A stretch of DNA of 34,710 nt. Source: Saprospiraceae bacterium. Its GTDB lineage: Bacteria; Bacteroidota; Bacteroidia; Chitinophagales; Saprospiraceae. The notes below the pieces were generated by a model that ran no database searches, was not told the origin of the DNA, and saw only the letters and a list, made by a program, of their open reading frames with translations. Positions within the stretch are counted from its first letter, which is position 1; every line of letters begins with the position of its first letter. Where the stretch lies: the NCBI GenBank assembly GCA_020629915.1, contig JAHDCK010000009.1, positions 1 to 34,710 of the forward strand, read 5' to 3'. Positions 17,201 through 24,337 of the stretch are shown here, piece by piece. The position numbers and the translations under genes were made by a program.

Positions 17201-17617
17201 GCAGGAGGATTTGATTTGAATTTGCCGGATGGTTCGGTAGAACGACTTGGGCTGGAAGATGTAGAAATCACATCGGAAGATATTCCTGGTTGGTTGGTAG
17301 CGAATGACGGGCCGTTAACGGTTGCCCTCGATGTAACAATGACGGATCAATTACTGGCAGAAGGCACGGCGAGAGAATTGATAAACCGCATCCAGAATAT
17401 CCGAAAGGAAAGCAATTTTAATGTAACAGACAGGATTGCCATTTCTATAGAAAAACACGAAGCAGTTGAATCGGCTGTGTCGTTATTTGGAAATTATATC
17501 TGCAATGAAACATTAGCAACAGATTTACAATTAATGGAAAATTTAACGGAAGGTCAAAATGTTTCTTTGGCGACAGACGTTGATATTAAAATGAATGTAG
17601 TCAGGAGAGAAGGGTAG
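14261..17617 (+). CDS. ileS: isoleucyl-tRNA synthetase, type 2 (IleRS2)
   Basis: IleRS charges tRNA-Ile with isoleucine in the cytosol. ATG 14261 (MANFKEYKTLNLPEIDKEIL) is chosen; the frame extends upstream only through the leader hairpin. The 1118 residues, without the C-terminal Cys zinc cluster of the E. coli-type enzyme, indicate the eukaryote-like type 2 form. Landmarks: EGPPSANGKPGIHHVMA (signature motif, G56-I57-H58-H59), GWDTHGLPIE near 85-95, the editing-domain TTTPWTLPSN near 241-250, DVWFDSGSMPYAQWH, and KKMSKR (M664). Class I enzymes normally have HxGH; here the first and third positions are swapped (GIHH). Type 2 enzymes tolerate mupirocin better than type 1, and I recall GxHH variants being reported as hyper-resistant. 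It stands alone, followed by a dksA-like gene. Confidence 0.96.
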   Translation: MANFKEYKTLNLPEIDKEILQFWETQKIFDKSVNQRSLDNSFVFYEGPPSANGKPGIHHVMARTIKDVFCRFQTLKGKRVERKGGWDTHGLPIELSVEKELGITKEDIGKKISVDDYNKACRETVLRYKDLWDNITQQMGYWVDLENPYITFENNYIESVWNLLKKLYDKNLLYKGYTIQPYSPAAGTGLSSHELNQPGTYKDVKDTTIVAQFKMLKNEQSAAYFKGAEEGEVHFLAWTTTPWTLPSNTALTVGPKIDYALVQSFNQYTHKPIQVILAKGLVGKQFSGKYEAAENQNDLNNYQPGDKKIPYFILKEMKGSELVGIKYEQLMPFALPYENADQAFRVIPGDFVTTEDGTGIVHTAPTFGADDAMVAKKAGVPAMLVLDKDDNPVPLVDKQGKFRPEMGDFAGKYVKNEYYKNPPEKSVDVELAIKLKEENKAFKVEKYAHTYPHCWRTDKPVLYYPLDSWFIRATACKERMYELNKTINWKPASTGEGRFGKWLENLQDWNLSRSRFWGIPLPIWRNEDGTEEVCIGSIEQLQQEVEKANAALGLNQSVPDDLHRPYIDDVVLVSPSGKEMRRELDLIDVWFDSGSMPYAQWHYPFENEEKFKRNFPADFIAEGVDQTRGWFYTLHAIATMVHDSVAFKNVVSNGLVLDKDGKKMSKRLGNGVDPFATLDKYGADATRWYMISNSPPWDNLKFDLAGLDEVRRKFFGTLHNTYSFFALYANIDGYQYGEENIPLEERSELDRWVISLLNTLVKETEGHFADYDATPATRKIQNFVNDQLSNWYVRLSRRRFWKGEFTKDKKAAYQTLYECLLTVTKLMASVAPFYADFLYKNLTDKGSGFKESVHLEDFPEVNDNYINKNLEQQMDYAQRISSLVLSLRKKEKIRVRQPLGKILLPVLDEGFKNQVEKVKDLVLAEVNVKELEYITETEGVIKKKIKPNFRTLGRRLGPNMKLAAQTLGKFGQNEIAELEKAGGFDLNLPDGSVERLGLEDVEITSEDIPGWLVANDGPLTVALDVTMTDQLLAEGTARELINRIQNIRKESNFNVTDRIAISIEKHEAVESAVSLFGNYICNETLATDLQLMENLTEGQNVSLATDVDIKMNVVRREG

Positions 17618-17673
17618 AGATTGCGAATTTGGGAAAAATAAAATTTGGCCTGTTTTTTATTTTTAAATATTTA

Positions 17674-17681
17674 TATCTTTG
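17674..17681 (+). promoter_or_regulatory. -7 box for dksA-like/lspA unit
   Basis: TATCTTTG is a perfect TAnnTTTG match. A partial -33 (CTG at 17650-17652) lies at plausible spacing. This predicts a leader of about 110 bases containing two AT-rich inverted repeats (AATTGTT/AACAATT and ATGTTTTT/AAAAACAT), the second ending just before the start codon at 17800, where it could influence initiation. Confidence 0.45.
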
Positions 17682-17799
17682 CAACACATTTCCCCCATGT
17701 AGTAATTGTTGTTTTTTATTAAAATAACAATTAAAATTCCCCTGCTAAGAAACCCCCACGCTAAGACACCATGTTTTTATTAATTAAAAAAACATTTTT

Positions 17800-18186
17800 A
17801 TGTCAGACAAAGCAAATGGCACGAAAACTCGTTATACAGACGAGGAATTACAGGAGTTCAAGGGACTAATTGAACAAAAATTAGAGGCTGCCCGGGCGGA
17901 ACTGGATTTTTACAGAAAGCAAATGTCAGGAATGGCAGACAGTGAAGATTCAAAAGTTAAAGGATTAGAGGACGGAACCTCTACCGCCGAAGCCGAAAGA
18001 ATTAGTACCTTAGCGGGCAGACAAGAGAAATATATCAAACATTTGGAAAATGCACTGATTCGCATCCAAAATAAGATGTATGGCGTCTGTCGGATTACCG
18101 GAAAATTAATTAATAAAGAACGCTTAAAGGCTGTCCCCCATGCAACGTTAAGCATAGAGGCGAAGGAGTCGATGAGCAAAAAATAG
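17800..18186 (+). CDS. TraR/DksA family protein with degenerate zinc finger
   Basis: The 128-residue protein has the DksA arrangement: a coiled-coil hairpin (about residues 15-95, rich in E/K/A/L with DGTSTAEAERISTLAGRQEKYIKHLENALIRI) followed by a globular end YGVCRITGKLINKERLKAVPHATLS. DksA proteins enter the RNA polymerase secondary channel and modulate initiation with ppGpp. Here only one of the four zinc-finger cysteines remains (C in YGVC); the others are T, S and A, so metal binding at this site is improbable. Cys-poor versions are known in Bacteroidota. lspA follows after 6 bases in the same frame, so they share an mRNA. Confidence 0.85.
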   Translation: MSDKANGTKTRYTDEELQEFKGLIEQKLEAARAELDFYRKQMSGMADSEDSKVKGLEDGTSTAEAERISTLAGRQEKYIKHLENALIRIQNKMYGVCRITGKLINKERLKAVPHATLSIEAKESMSKK

Positions 18187-18192
18187 ACCTTT

Positions 18193-18942
18193 TTGCAAAA
18201 AAGAACCACCTATGTTTTTATCCTGGTTGCGCTGATTCTTCTTATGGATCAGGTTCTAAAATTTTGGATAAAAACAAATATGACATTGGGTCAGGAAGAA
18301 TTTCTTCTTGGCTTTGAATGGGCACGTCTGCATTTTACTGAGAATAAAGGAATGGCCTTTGGCCTGGAGCTTGGCGGCAATTACGGAAAACTCATCCTGA
18401 GTTTATTCCGCATTTTTGCCGTCGGTATTCTCATTTATATTATTCGGGGCCTTATCAAAAATCCGAGGGTTCCACTGGCCTTCATTTTTAGTTTATCACT
18501 TATACTTGCCGGAGCTATTGGCAATATCGTGGATAGTGTATTTTACGGGATGATTTTTTCTGCTAGTGGGATTCATACCCCAGCGACACTTTTTCCGGAA
18601 GGAGGAGGGTATGCGCCCATTTTTTATGGGAAAGTTGTCGATATGTTTTACTTCCCTTTGTACGATGATTTATTACCAGACTGGGTTCCTTTCTGGGGTG
18701 GAGAGCGGTTTATCTTTTTTAGGCCGGTGTTTAACATTGCCGATTCTGCCATTACGGTTGGGGTGCTGACGATTATCTTTTTTCAGCAGCGTTTCTTTAG
18801 AGAATTTATAGGAAATAGCGAAGCAGAAGAGGTGGAGATTCAGGAAGTTGAACCAGCAAATACTCAAGAGGAGGAGGTAAAAGATGTATTCTTAGATGGA
18901 GGAATTGAAGATTCTGAAGAGGAACCAAAGCGAGAAGATTAA
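18193..18942 (+). CDS. lspA: lipoprotein signal peptidase (signal peptidase II)
   Basis: LspA cleaves prolipoprotein signal peptides in the inner membrane after lipid attachment to Cys. The family motifs are present: MDQVLKFWIK (18-27), ENKGMAFG (50-57), AGAIGNIVDS (106-115), KVVDMF with catalytic D150, and VFNIADSAI with catalytic D184. Four membrane helices fit the sequence. At 249 residues it is longer than the usual 160-200: the loops before D150 and between D150 and D184 are expanded by about 25 and 15 residues, and an acidic tail of about 40 residues follows the last helix. No ATG fits; TTG 18193 is the only start that keeps the first helix. The frame is the same as the dksA-like gene, separated by a single TAG. 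Confidence 0.92.
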   Translation: MQKRTTYVFILVALILLMDQVLKFWIKTNMTLGQEEFLLGFEWARLHFTENKGMAFGLELGGNYGKLILSLFRIFAVGILIYIIRGLIKNPRVPLAFIFSLSLILAGAIGNIVDSVFYGMIFSASGIHTPATLFPEGGGYAPIFYGKVVDMFYFPLYDDLLPDWVPFWGGERFIFFRPVFNIADSAITVGVLTIIFFQQRFFREFIGNSEAEEVEIQEVEPANTQEEEVKDVFLDGGIEDSEEEPKRED

Positions 18943-18960
18943 AATAATTCACATAAATAA

Positions 18961-18993
18961 AAAAGGGCTTTATTTTATAAATAAAGCCCTTTT
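18961..18993. terminator. bidirectional terminator, lspA/arsR convergence
   Basis: A perfect 15-base stem (AAAAGGGCTTTATTT, 18961-18975; inverse 18979-18993) with a three-base loop is flanked by A-rich and T-rich sequence on the two sides. It can stop lspA transcription from the left and arsR transcription from the right. Confidence 0.85.
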
Positions 18994-19021
18994 AGTTTTC
19001 TTAATAACTTTTTTACACTTT

Positions 19022-19327
19022 CTATTTGTCAAGGAAGTTTTTGATAGACTTGTTAGCCTGAGCAACTTTTCCGTAGTCAATAGAATAGTGGATAAACTTA
19101 CCTTCTCTTTTAGTATTTACTAAACCGGCAAGTCTTAAAATACGAAGATGCTGAGAAGTGATAGACTGCTCCAACTTCAAAGTGTTATAGATTTTATTTA
19201 CATTGATAGTTTTATTCTTGTCAATGAATTCTAAAATCTTCAAACGAAGTGGGTGAGCCAAAGCACGTAATACCTGAGATGCATTCTCAAGCTCTTTTGA
19301 GTTAATTTTGATTTTCGCCTTTCTCAT
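19022..19327 (-). CDS. ArsR-type winged-helix transcriptional regulator (copy 1)
   Basis: The 101-residue protein is a compact winged-helix repressor: ALAHPLRLKILEFI (helices 1-2), NVNKIYNTLKLEQSITSQHLRILRLAGLV (recognition region near 44-72) and the wing KREGKFIHYSI. It has no cysteine, and the usual metal-site segment ELCVCEL is replaced by NVNKIYNTLKLEQS, so it is unlikely to sense arsenic or other thiophilic metals through the classical site. It is about half identical to the next gene upstream, with LEQS-SQHL-ILR-AG-V and GKFI-Y shared, so the two arose by duplication. The operon target is unknown; a short inverted repeat sits upstream. Confidence 0.85.
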   Translation of the reverse strand: MRKAKIKINSKELENASQVLRALAHPLRLKILEFIDKNKTINVNKIYNTLKLEQSITSQHLRILRLAGLVNTKREGKFIHYSIDYGKVAQANKSIKNFLDK

Positions 19328-19375
19328 ATAACCTTTTATTTTTAAATAATGGTAAATAAAAAATAATTAAAAAAA

Positions 19376-19390
19376 TGTATCTACGATACA
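19376..19390. promoter_or_regulatory. candidate operator upstream of arsR copy 1
   Basis: TGTATC-TAC-GATACA is a perfect six-base inverted repeat with a three-base spacer, 49 bases upstream of the regulator start. The size and position suit a dimeric winged-helix repressor acting on its own promoter. Confidence 0.35.
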
Positions 19391-19478
19391 ATAATAAAAA
19401 AAGATATTACAAAAAACAAGAGATATGTATTTTCGTAATGCTTTTTTGTGATGTGGTTTTATTGAAAAAATAAAGGAA

Positions 19479-19814
19479 TTATTTATTCAAATCATCTACT
19501 AATCCCATGATTTGATCCAGGCGTTTGCCGTTCAGGGTGTAGTAGATAAACTTACCTTTTCTCTCAGTGTCCACAACTCCGGCTCTGCGGAGAATAGCCA
19601 AATGTTGAGATGCAACAGACTGCTCTAAACGCAATTTTACATATATATCTGTTACAGTCATGGTGTCATTTTTAGACAATAAGTCAACGATAGACTGACG
19701 TAATTTGTGATTTACAGCACGTAATGTTAAGACTGCCTGACGCAATTCGGCATAATCCAACTTGATGTCTTTTTTGCCTTTTTTTAGCGTCACTGATTCA
19801 TTTTTTTTAGCCAT
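19479..19814 (-). CDS. ArsR-type winged-helix transcriptional regulator (copy 2)
   Basis: A 111-residue paralogue of the downstream regulator. It contains AVNHKLRQSIVDLL, TVTDIYVKLRLEQSVASQHLAILRRAGVV (recognition helix) and the wing RKGKFIYYTL, and again lacks cysteine. A Lys-rich N-terminal extension (KKNESVTLKKGKKDIKLD) precedes the fold. It has its own well-formed promoter and a leader near 105 bases, and 151 AT-rich bases separate it from copy 1. Cys-less ArsR pairs with the LEQS-x-x-SQHL motif occur in Bacteroidota as general regulators, but the signal and targets are not known to me. Confidence 0.85.
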   Translation of the reverse strand: MAKKNESVTLKKGKKDIKLDYAELRQAVLTLRAVNHKLRQSIVDLLSKNDTMTVTDIYVKLRLEQSVASQHLAILRRAGVVDTERKGKFIYYTLNGKRLDQIMGLVDDLNK

Positions 19815-19925
19815 AATTTTTAAAGCTTTAAAAAAGTTAATAATAAAAAAAATTTGGAATTAAAAACGCATTAAGAAAACTTAAAAAGTATAAACGCTAT
19901 GATTAACAGCACTTATACAATGTAA

Positions 19926-19958
19926 CAAAGGTAATTAATTAAATAATTATTTTCCAAA
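19926..19958 (-). promoter_or_regulatory. Bacteroidota promoter for arsR copy 2
   Basis: On the minus strand TTTG (complement of 19955-19958) is followed after 21 bases by TACCTTTG (complement of 19926-19933). Both elements match the Bacteroidota consensus at normal spacing. Transcription would start near 19919. Confidence 0.6.
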
Positions 19959-19983
19959 TTTTATGCCGAAAATTTCACTATTT

Positions 19984-20673
19984 TTATATTAATCTTTTTT
20001 TGTTTTTGGTGATGTTTGGTTTTTTTAAATAAAAAGGTGCACTATATGGTAGCGAAAGGAAAGATTTATTTAAATATTCTTGATATGAAAGGAAAGTCAT
20101 ATTTGTAGAAGAGCAAACTTGAGAAGAGAAAAAAGCATAGTCACATTTTAATATATCTTTATATTTAAAGCTGCCGTTTCCGGAAAAAATGATAACCTGT
20201 TTTTTTTCAAAATATTCTTCAAAAGAATCTGTTTCAAGGATTAACGCATGTGGCTTTGTGATCATATCATTGCTGCCATTGTAAAGAGCCGTATACACTT
20301 CCATGCGCCGGGCATCAATCATAGGAGCAAATATTGCGGCTTGATTTTCGGTTTCTTTTTGGGTTTTCCAGGCCAATGCTTGTAGAGTAGAAACCGAAAT
20401 CAAAGGGATTTCAAGGGCATAACACAATCCCTTGGCCACGGACAGGCCAATTCGAAGTCCGGAGTAGGAGCCGGGACCAATACTCACCGCCACCGCATCC
20501 AAATCAGAATAGGATTTTCCGGCCTCTTTCAGACAGGCTTCAATCTGCAAGGTAAGAACAGAAGAGTGGGAATTTTTTATATTTGTTTCTTTTTCTTTTA
20601 ATACAATTCCATCTTTGGCAATACAGACAGAACAGATTTCAGTTGCAGTTTCAATATTTAAAATCAGCGCCAT
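19984..20673 (-). CDS. tsaB: tRNA threonylcarbamoyladenosine biosynthesis protein TsaB
   Basis: TsaB is the dimerisation partner of TsaD in making t6A at position 37 of ANN-decoding tRNAs. The 229-residue protein opens with the ASKHA phosphate-like loop ILNIETATEICSVCIAKDG and contains VSIGPGSYSGLRIGLSVAKGLCYAL, the most conserved TsaB block. Start ATG 20673 (MALILNIETATE) is preferred. A longer frame reaches 20778 but would run through a terminator stem and add a basic, low-complexity extension not known in the family. Later residues (SLPYSAPFYLKK) match the family's C-terminal end. The S41 peptidase gene upstream is separated by the terminator. Confidence 0.92.
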   Translation of the reverse strand: MALILNIETATEICSVCIAKDGIVLKEKETNIKNSHSSVLTLQIEACLKEAGKSYSDLDAVAVSIGPGSYSGLRIGLSVAKGLCYALEIPLISVSTLQALAWKTQKETENQAAIFAPMIDARRMEVYTALYNGSNDMITKPHALILETDSFEEYFEKKQVIIFSGNGSFKYKDILKCDYAFFSSQVCSSTNMTFLSYQEYLNKSFLSLPYSAPFYLKKPNITKNKKRLI

Positions 20674-20766
20674 AAGTGTGACAGTTTTTTGCTTCTGTTT
20701 TAGAACAAAATTTTTAAAATTCTTACAAAAACTCTTTGCTTTTGCGAAAATACTTTTTCTCCCAAT

Positions 20767-20798
20767 AAAAAAAGGCAAACTTGCGCCTGCCTTTTTTT
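20767..20798 (-). terminator. terminator after S41 peptidase pair
   Basis: An 11-base stem (AAAAAAAGGCA at 20767-20777 with its inverse at 20788-20798) around a 10-base loop has A and T runs, so it can work in both directions. It starts 19 bases past the S41 stop, and its position argues against the longer tsaB start. Confidence 0.75.
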
Positions 20799-20816
20799 AA
20801 ACTAAAAACTTTATAA

Positions 20817-22469
20817 TTATTTTTTTAGCATCGACTTATATTTGGCCTGATTTTTTAGAATTTTTACTGCTTCCTTGATTTCAGCATCATTTTTCAGCCC
20901 AACTTCAATTTTACCTTTTTGATAATAATATTGTGCAATAATATCCCTTTCCAGAATTTTTAATATTTGAGATTTATACTTGTTTAAGTCGTTGCGCTTA
21001 TCATTTTTCACTTTTTCCTCCATCGCTTTAAGCTGTCCTTCGATTGTACTGAGGTAACCTTCCTCCTCCGCTTTTTTGCGCATACTTTTCAGAGCAGCTT
21101 CTGTTTCTGTATCATAGGAATAATCCTTCGTACTGATGAACCGTCGGAAATCTTCAAAATCCTTATCCGTCAATTGAAACTTAGCTGCGGGTGGAATGCT
21201 ATTGTGTTTTTGGCGATAATCAATGGCAAAATCAAAAAATAAATGTGCTCTTGTTAGTCCACCAATTATTTTTCCATATCGTTCATTGTCAATCGCAATA
21301 TCTGGTTCTACTCCATGACCGTCATAAACCGTTCGACCATTTTGAGTTTTAAAAGCCGTTTTGATAGAATCTGGAATTTCTTCTGCTTTTCCTTCTTTAT
21401 AATTCACGGCTTGGATACATCGCCCACTTGGGATATAATACTTAGAAGTCGTCATTTTTATTTTAGAATTATAACCCACATCACGTGTATTTTGTACCAA
21501 TCCTTTTCCAAAGGAAGTCTGACCAATCAAAACACCCCGATCATAATCCTGCACAACACCGGAAACGATCTCCGAAGCCGAAGCCGAACTTCTGTTTATC
21601 AAAACAACCAGCGGAATATCCGTATCAGAGGCTTTATTCAATGTCTTGAACGTCTTGTCCCAATCCTTGATTTTTCCCTTTGTGCTCACTACTTTTTCTC
21701 CTCTCGGAATGAATATATTTGAAACATTGATCGCTTCCTTCAATAATCCTCCCGTATTTCCACGCAAATCCAGAATCACACTTTTGATATTTTTATCTTT
21801 CTTTAATTCTTTCAAGGCATTTTTTACATTTTTTCCGGCATCCTGGGTAAAAGTCGTCAGAATGATATAACCGACATCTCCCTCAATAGTCGTTTGGAAA
21901 GGCACATTAGGCACGCGAATTTCTGCCCGCTCCAATTTAATACTTACAGGCTTGGACGAGCCTGGGCGTTTGACCTTTACATTGACAGAAGTACCGGGAA
22001 CACCTTTCAGGACCTCAGTAACCTGATCCGTGGTTTTTCCTTTTACAGATTTTCCATCCACTTCCATGATTTGATCTCCGGCTTTCAAACCAGAAGTATG
22101 CGCCGGAAATCCTTCGTAAGGTTCCGTGATAGTGACGTAATCTCCAATTTTCCGAACCAGTGATCCTATCCCTCCATATTTTCCGGTAGTCATATATTTA
22201 AAATCTGCAATGTTTTCTTCCGGGATATAAGTGGTGTAGGGATCGAGGGAGCGAAGCATAGCCCGGATACCGGTCGTCATTAATTCTTCCGGATCGATAT
22301 CATCTACGTAGTAGGTGTTGATCTCTTTATAAAGATTGGTATAAATTTCTATGTTTTTAGCAATCTCAAAATACTTATTATCCTCTCTGTCAGCTGCAAT
22401 TCCAATACCCGCCACTAGAACAATGACCAGCATCCATTTGCATTTTTTTATTATAAAATTAGTATTCAT
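20817..22469 (-). CDS. S41 family C-terminal processing peptidase (copy A)
   Basis: Carboxy-terminal processing proteases (CtpA/Prc) cut proteins from their C-terminal end in the periplasm. The 550-residue protein has an N-terminal membrane/signal helix (about 11-26), the helical region with YYVDDIDPEEL, a PDZ domain near 98-185 (GYGGIGSLV..., GLKAGDQIMEVDG) and the peptidase core. SSASASE gives nucleophile S297, and SFGKG gives Lys base K322, the 25-residue spacing of the family. A helical tail of about 180 residues follows. It is a close paralogue of the gene 34 bases upstream and shares its mRNA. The natural substrate is unknown. Confidence 0.93.
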   Translation of the reverse strand: MNTNFIIKKCKWMLVIVLVAGIGIAADREDNKYFEIAKNIEIYTNLYKEINTYYVDDIDPEELMTTGIRAMLRSLDPYTTYIPEENIADFKYMTTGKYGGIGSLVRKIGDYVTITEPYEGFPAHTSGLKAGDQIMEVDGKSVKGKTTDQVTEVLKGVPGTSVNVKVKRPGSSKPVSIKLERAEIRVPNVPFQTTIEGDVGYIILTTFTQDAGKNVKNALKELKKDKNIKSVILDLRGNTGGLLKEAINVSNIFIPRGEKVVSTKGKIKDWDKTFKTLNKASDTDIPLVVLINRSSASASEIVSGVVQDYDRGVLIGQTSFGKGLVQNTRDVGYNSKIKMTTSKYYIPSGRCIQAVNYKEGKAEEIPDSIKTAFKTQNGRTVYDGHGVEPDIAIDNERYGKIIGGLTRAHLFFDFAIDYRQKHNSIPPAAKFQLTDKDFEDFRRFISTKDYSYDTETEAALKSMRKKAEEEGYLSTIEGQLKAMEEKVKNDKRNDLNKYKSQILKILERDIIAQYYYQKGKIEVGLKNDAEIKEAVKILKNQAKYKSMLKK

Positions 22470-22503
22470 GATATATTTTATTAAAAATAGTGTTTTGGGG
22501 AAA

Positions 22504-24159
22504 TTATTTACTGCCTTTTAAAATACCTTCATAACGAGGCTTATCATCAAAAATTTTCAAAGCTTCCTGGATTTCCGCATCGTTGCGCAACCCAATTTCA
22601 ATTTTACCTTTTTCATAATAATACATCGCAGCAATTTCCTTTTCCAGCAAATCGATAACAACTTCTTTCTGAGCGTTTAGTTCCTTCTCTTTTTCCTGAG
22701 CAATCAGGCGACGAGTGGTTTCCAGATCCGTCTTAATCGCATTATCGTAATTTTCCTTTTCGGCTTTCTTTTCCAATCGCTCCAAAACTTTCTCACTCTT
22801 GGAAGCATAATTATAGCCTTCTTTTTTAATATATGTTTTAAAATCCTGAAAATCTGCATCACTCAAAGTGAAATTCTTCGCATTCGTGATGCTGGCATTT
22901 TTCTCAGCATAATTGACGGCATACTTAAAAATCCAATGTCCCTTAATCAGATGATCAACTAGTTTATTTTCCGCCACATCTTTGACTTTGATATCCGGCA
23001 TCACACCACCGCCATCATAAACAGAACGACCATTTTTGGTTTTGAATTCCGTCCGCAGGGAATCGGAAATATCGGCAGGTTTGCCATCTCGGTAATTCAC
23101 GGATTGAATACACCGTCCACTTGGGATATAATATTTAGCCGTCGTCAGTTTTACCTTAGACTTAAATCCGACATCGCGAGTATTTTGTACCAGTCCTTTC
23201 CCAAAAGATTTTTGTCCAATTAAAACGCCGCGATCCAAATCCTGAATCACACCAGAAACAATCTCCGAAGCGGAAGCCGAATTTTTGTCTATCAAAACCA
23301 CGAGCGGAATCTCCTCATCAATAGGATCGTTCAGTGTCTTAAAATGCTTATCCCACTCCTTGACCTTCCCTCTGGTAGAAACGATCTCTTCGTTTTTAGG
23401 AACAAAAATATTACTGACATTGACAGCTTCTCTCAACAATCCACCCCCATTTCCACGCAGGTCAAAAACCAGTCCTTTCAGTTTGTTATCTTTTTTTAAA
23501 TCCTGGATGGCAGTAGCTACATTTTTCCCGGCATCCATCGTAAAAGTCGTCAGGGTAACGTAGCCAATATCCTCCCGAATCATCCCCTTGTAAGGAACAT
23601 TTGGAATCTTGACTTCTGCCCGATCAATGGTAAGCGATTCTTTTTTACCGTTATTTTTTTCAATTTTTAATTCTACGGAAGAACCCGGTGCCCCGTCAAT
23701 AAACTGCTTGACTTCATCTACCTTCTTTCCTTTGGTCGGCTTACCGTCTATAGATAAAATTTTATCACCCGGTTTCAAGCCAGCCTTTGCTGCCGGAAAT
23801 CCTTCAAGCAGAGAGGAGATAACCACCTCATCATCTTGCAGGTGATAATTCGCACCGATACCACCGAAGCGCCCCGTCATTTTTATGCGATATTCCTCTA
23901 TTTGAGATTCTGCGATATAATTCGTGTAGGGATCGAGTGTTTTGAGCATGGCATCCAGTCCGGTGCGCATGAGCTTACCCGGATCGACTTCATCCACGTA
24001 ATAATTATTCACGTCTTTATAAATCGTCGTGAAAATTTCGATGTTTTTACCAATTTCAAAAAAGCGATTGACAGGTTCTCTAAAAGCGAGGGTTCCCAAT
24101 ACCAGAAAGATGCCAAGGAAGAGCCATTTTCTTCTGGATAAAAATTTGATTTTTTTCAT
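22504..24159 (-). CDS. S41 family C-terminal processing peptidase (copy B)
   Basis: This is the first gene of the tandem pair. The 551 residues have the same order as copy A: N-terminal helix (KWLFLGIFLVLGTLAF), YYVDEVDPGKL, PDZ near 98-182 (GRFGGIGANYHLQDDEVV, GLKPGDKILSIDG), then NSASASE with S296 and SFGKG with K321. Both catalytic residues are intact in both copies, so neither is a dead pseudo-enzyme. The copies are about 60% identical by eye. They differ most in the PDZ ligand groove (SLVRKIGDYVTITEPYEG versus ANYHLQDDEVVISSLLEG), which suggests different C-terminal recognition. Confidence 0.93.
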   Translation of the reverse strand: MKKIKFLSRRKWLFLGIFLVLGTLAFREPVNRFFEIGKNIEIFTTIYKDVNNYYVDEVDPGKLMRTGLDAMLKTLDPYTNYIAESQIEEYRIKMTGRFGGIGANYHLQDDEVVISSLLEGFPAAKAGLKPGDKILSIDGKPTKGKKVDEVKQFIDGAPGSSVELKIEKNNGKKESLTIDRAEVKIPNVPYKGMIREDIGYVTLTTFTMDAGKNVATAIQDLKKDNKLKGLVFDLRGNGGGLLREAVNVSNIFVPKNEEIVSTRGKVKEWDKHFKTLNDPIDEEIPLVVLIDKNSASASEIVSGVIQDLDRGVLIGQKSFGKGLVQNTRDVGFKSKVKLTTAKYYIPSGRCIQSVNYRDGKPADISDSLRTEFKTKNGRSVYDGGGVMPDIKVKDVAENKLVDHLIKGHWIFKYAVNYAEKNASITNAKNFTLSDADFQDFKTYIKKEGYNYASKSEKVLERLEKKAEKENYDNAIKTDLETTRRLIAQEKEKELNAQKEVVIDLLEKEIAAMYYYEKGKIEIGLRNDAEIQEALKIFDDKPRYEGILKGSK

Positions 24160-24337
24160 ATTATAATAAAATAAAAAGTAAATTCTGAGTTTTCAGGAAG
24201 AGAAGAATTGTGTACAATATAAAGGGCTTCATGTATAAAATCAATTTCACCCTTATATTTTAACGCAACTTGTATCCTCAAAGTCACAATCATTGTGCCT
24301 TAAATCCCTTTCTGCTCAAATTAAACGGCAGATTGGC

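Noticed and set aside
19022-19814. Arsenic or metal resistance locus
   Set aside because: Both ArsR-type proteins lack cysteine and no arsB, arsC or metal exporter gene is adjacent.
19984-20778. Longer TsaB start at 20778
   Set aside because: It would run through the S41 terminator stem and add a basic low-complexity extension; ATG 20673 begins exactly at the conserved fold.
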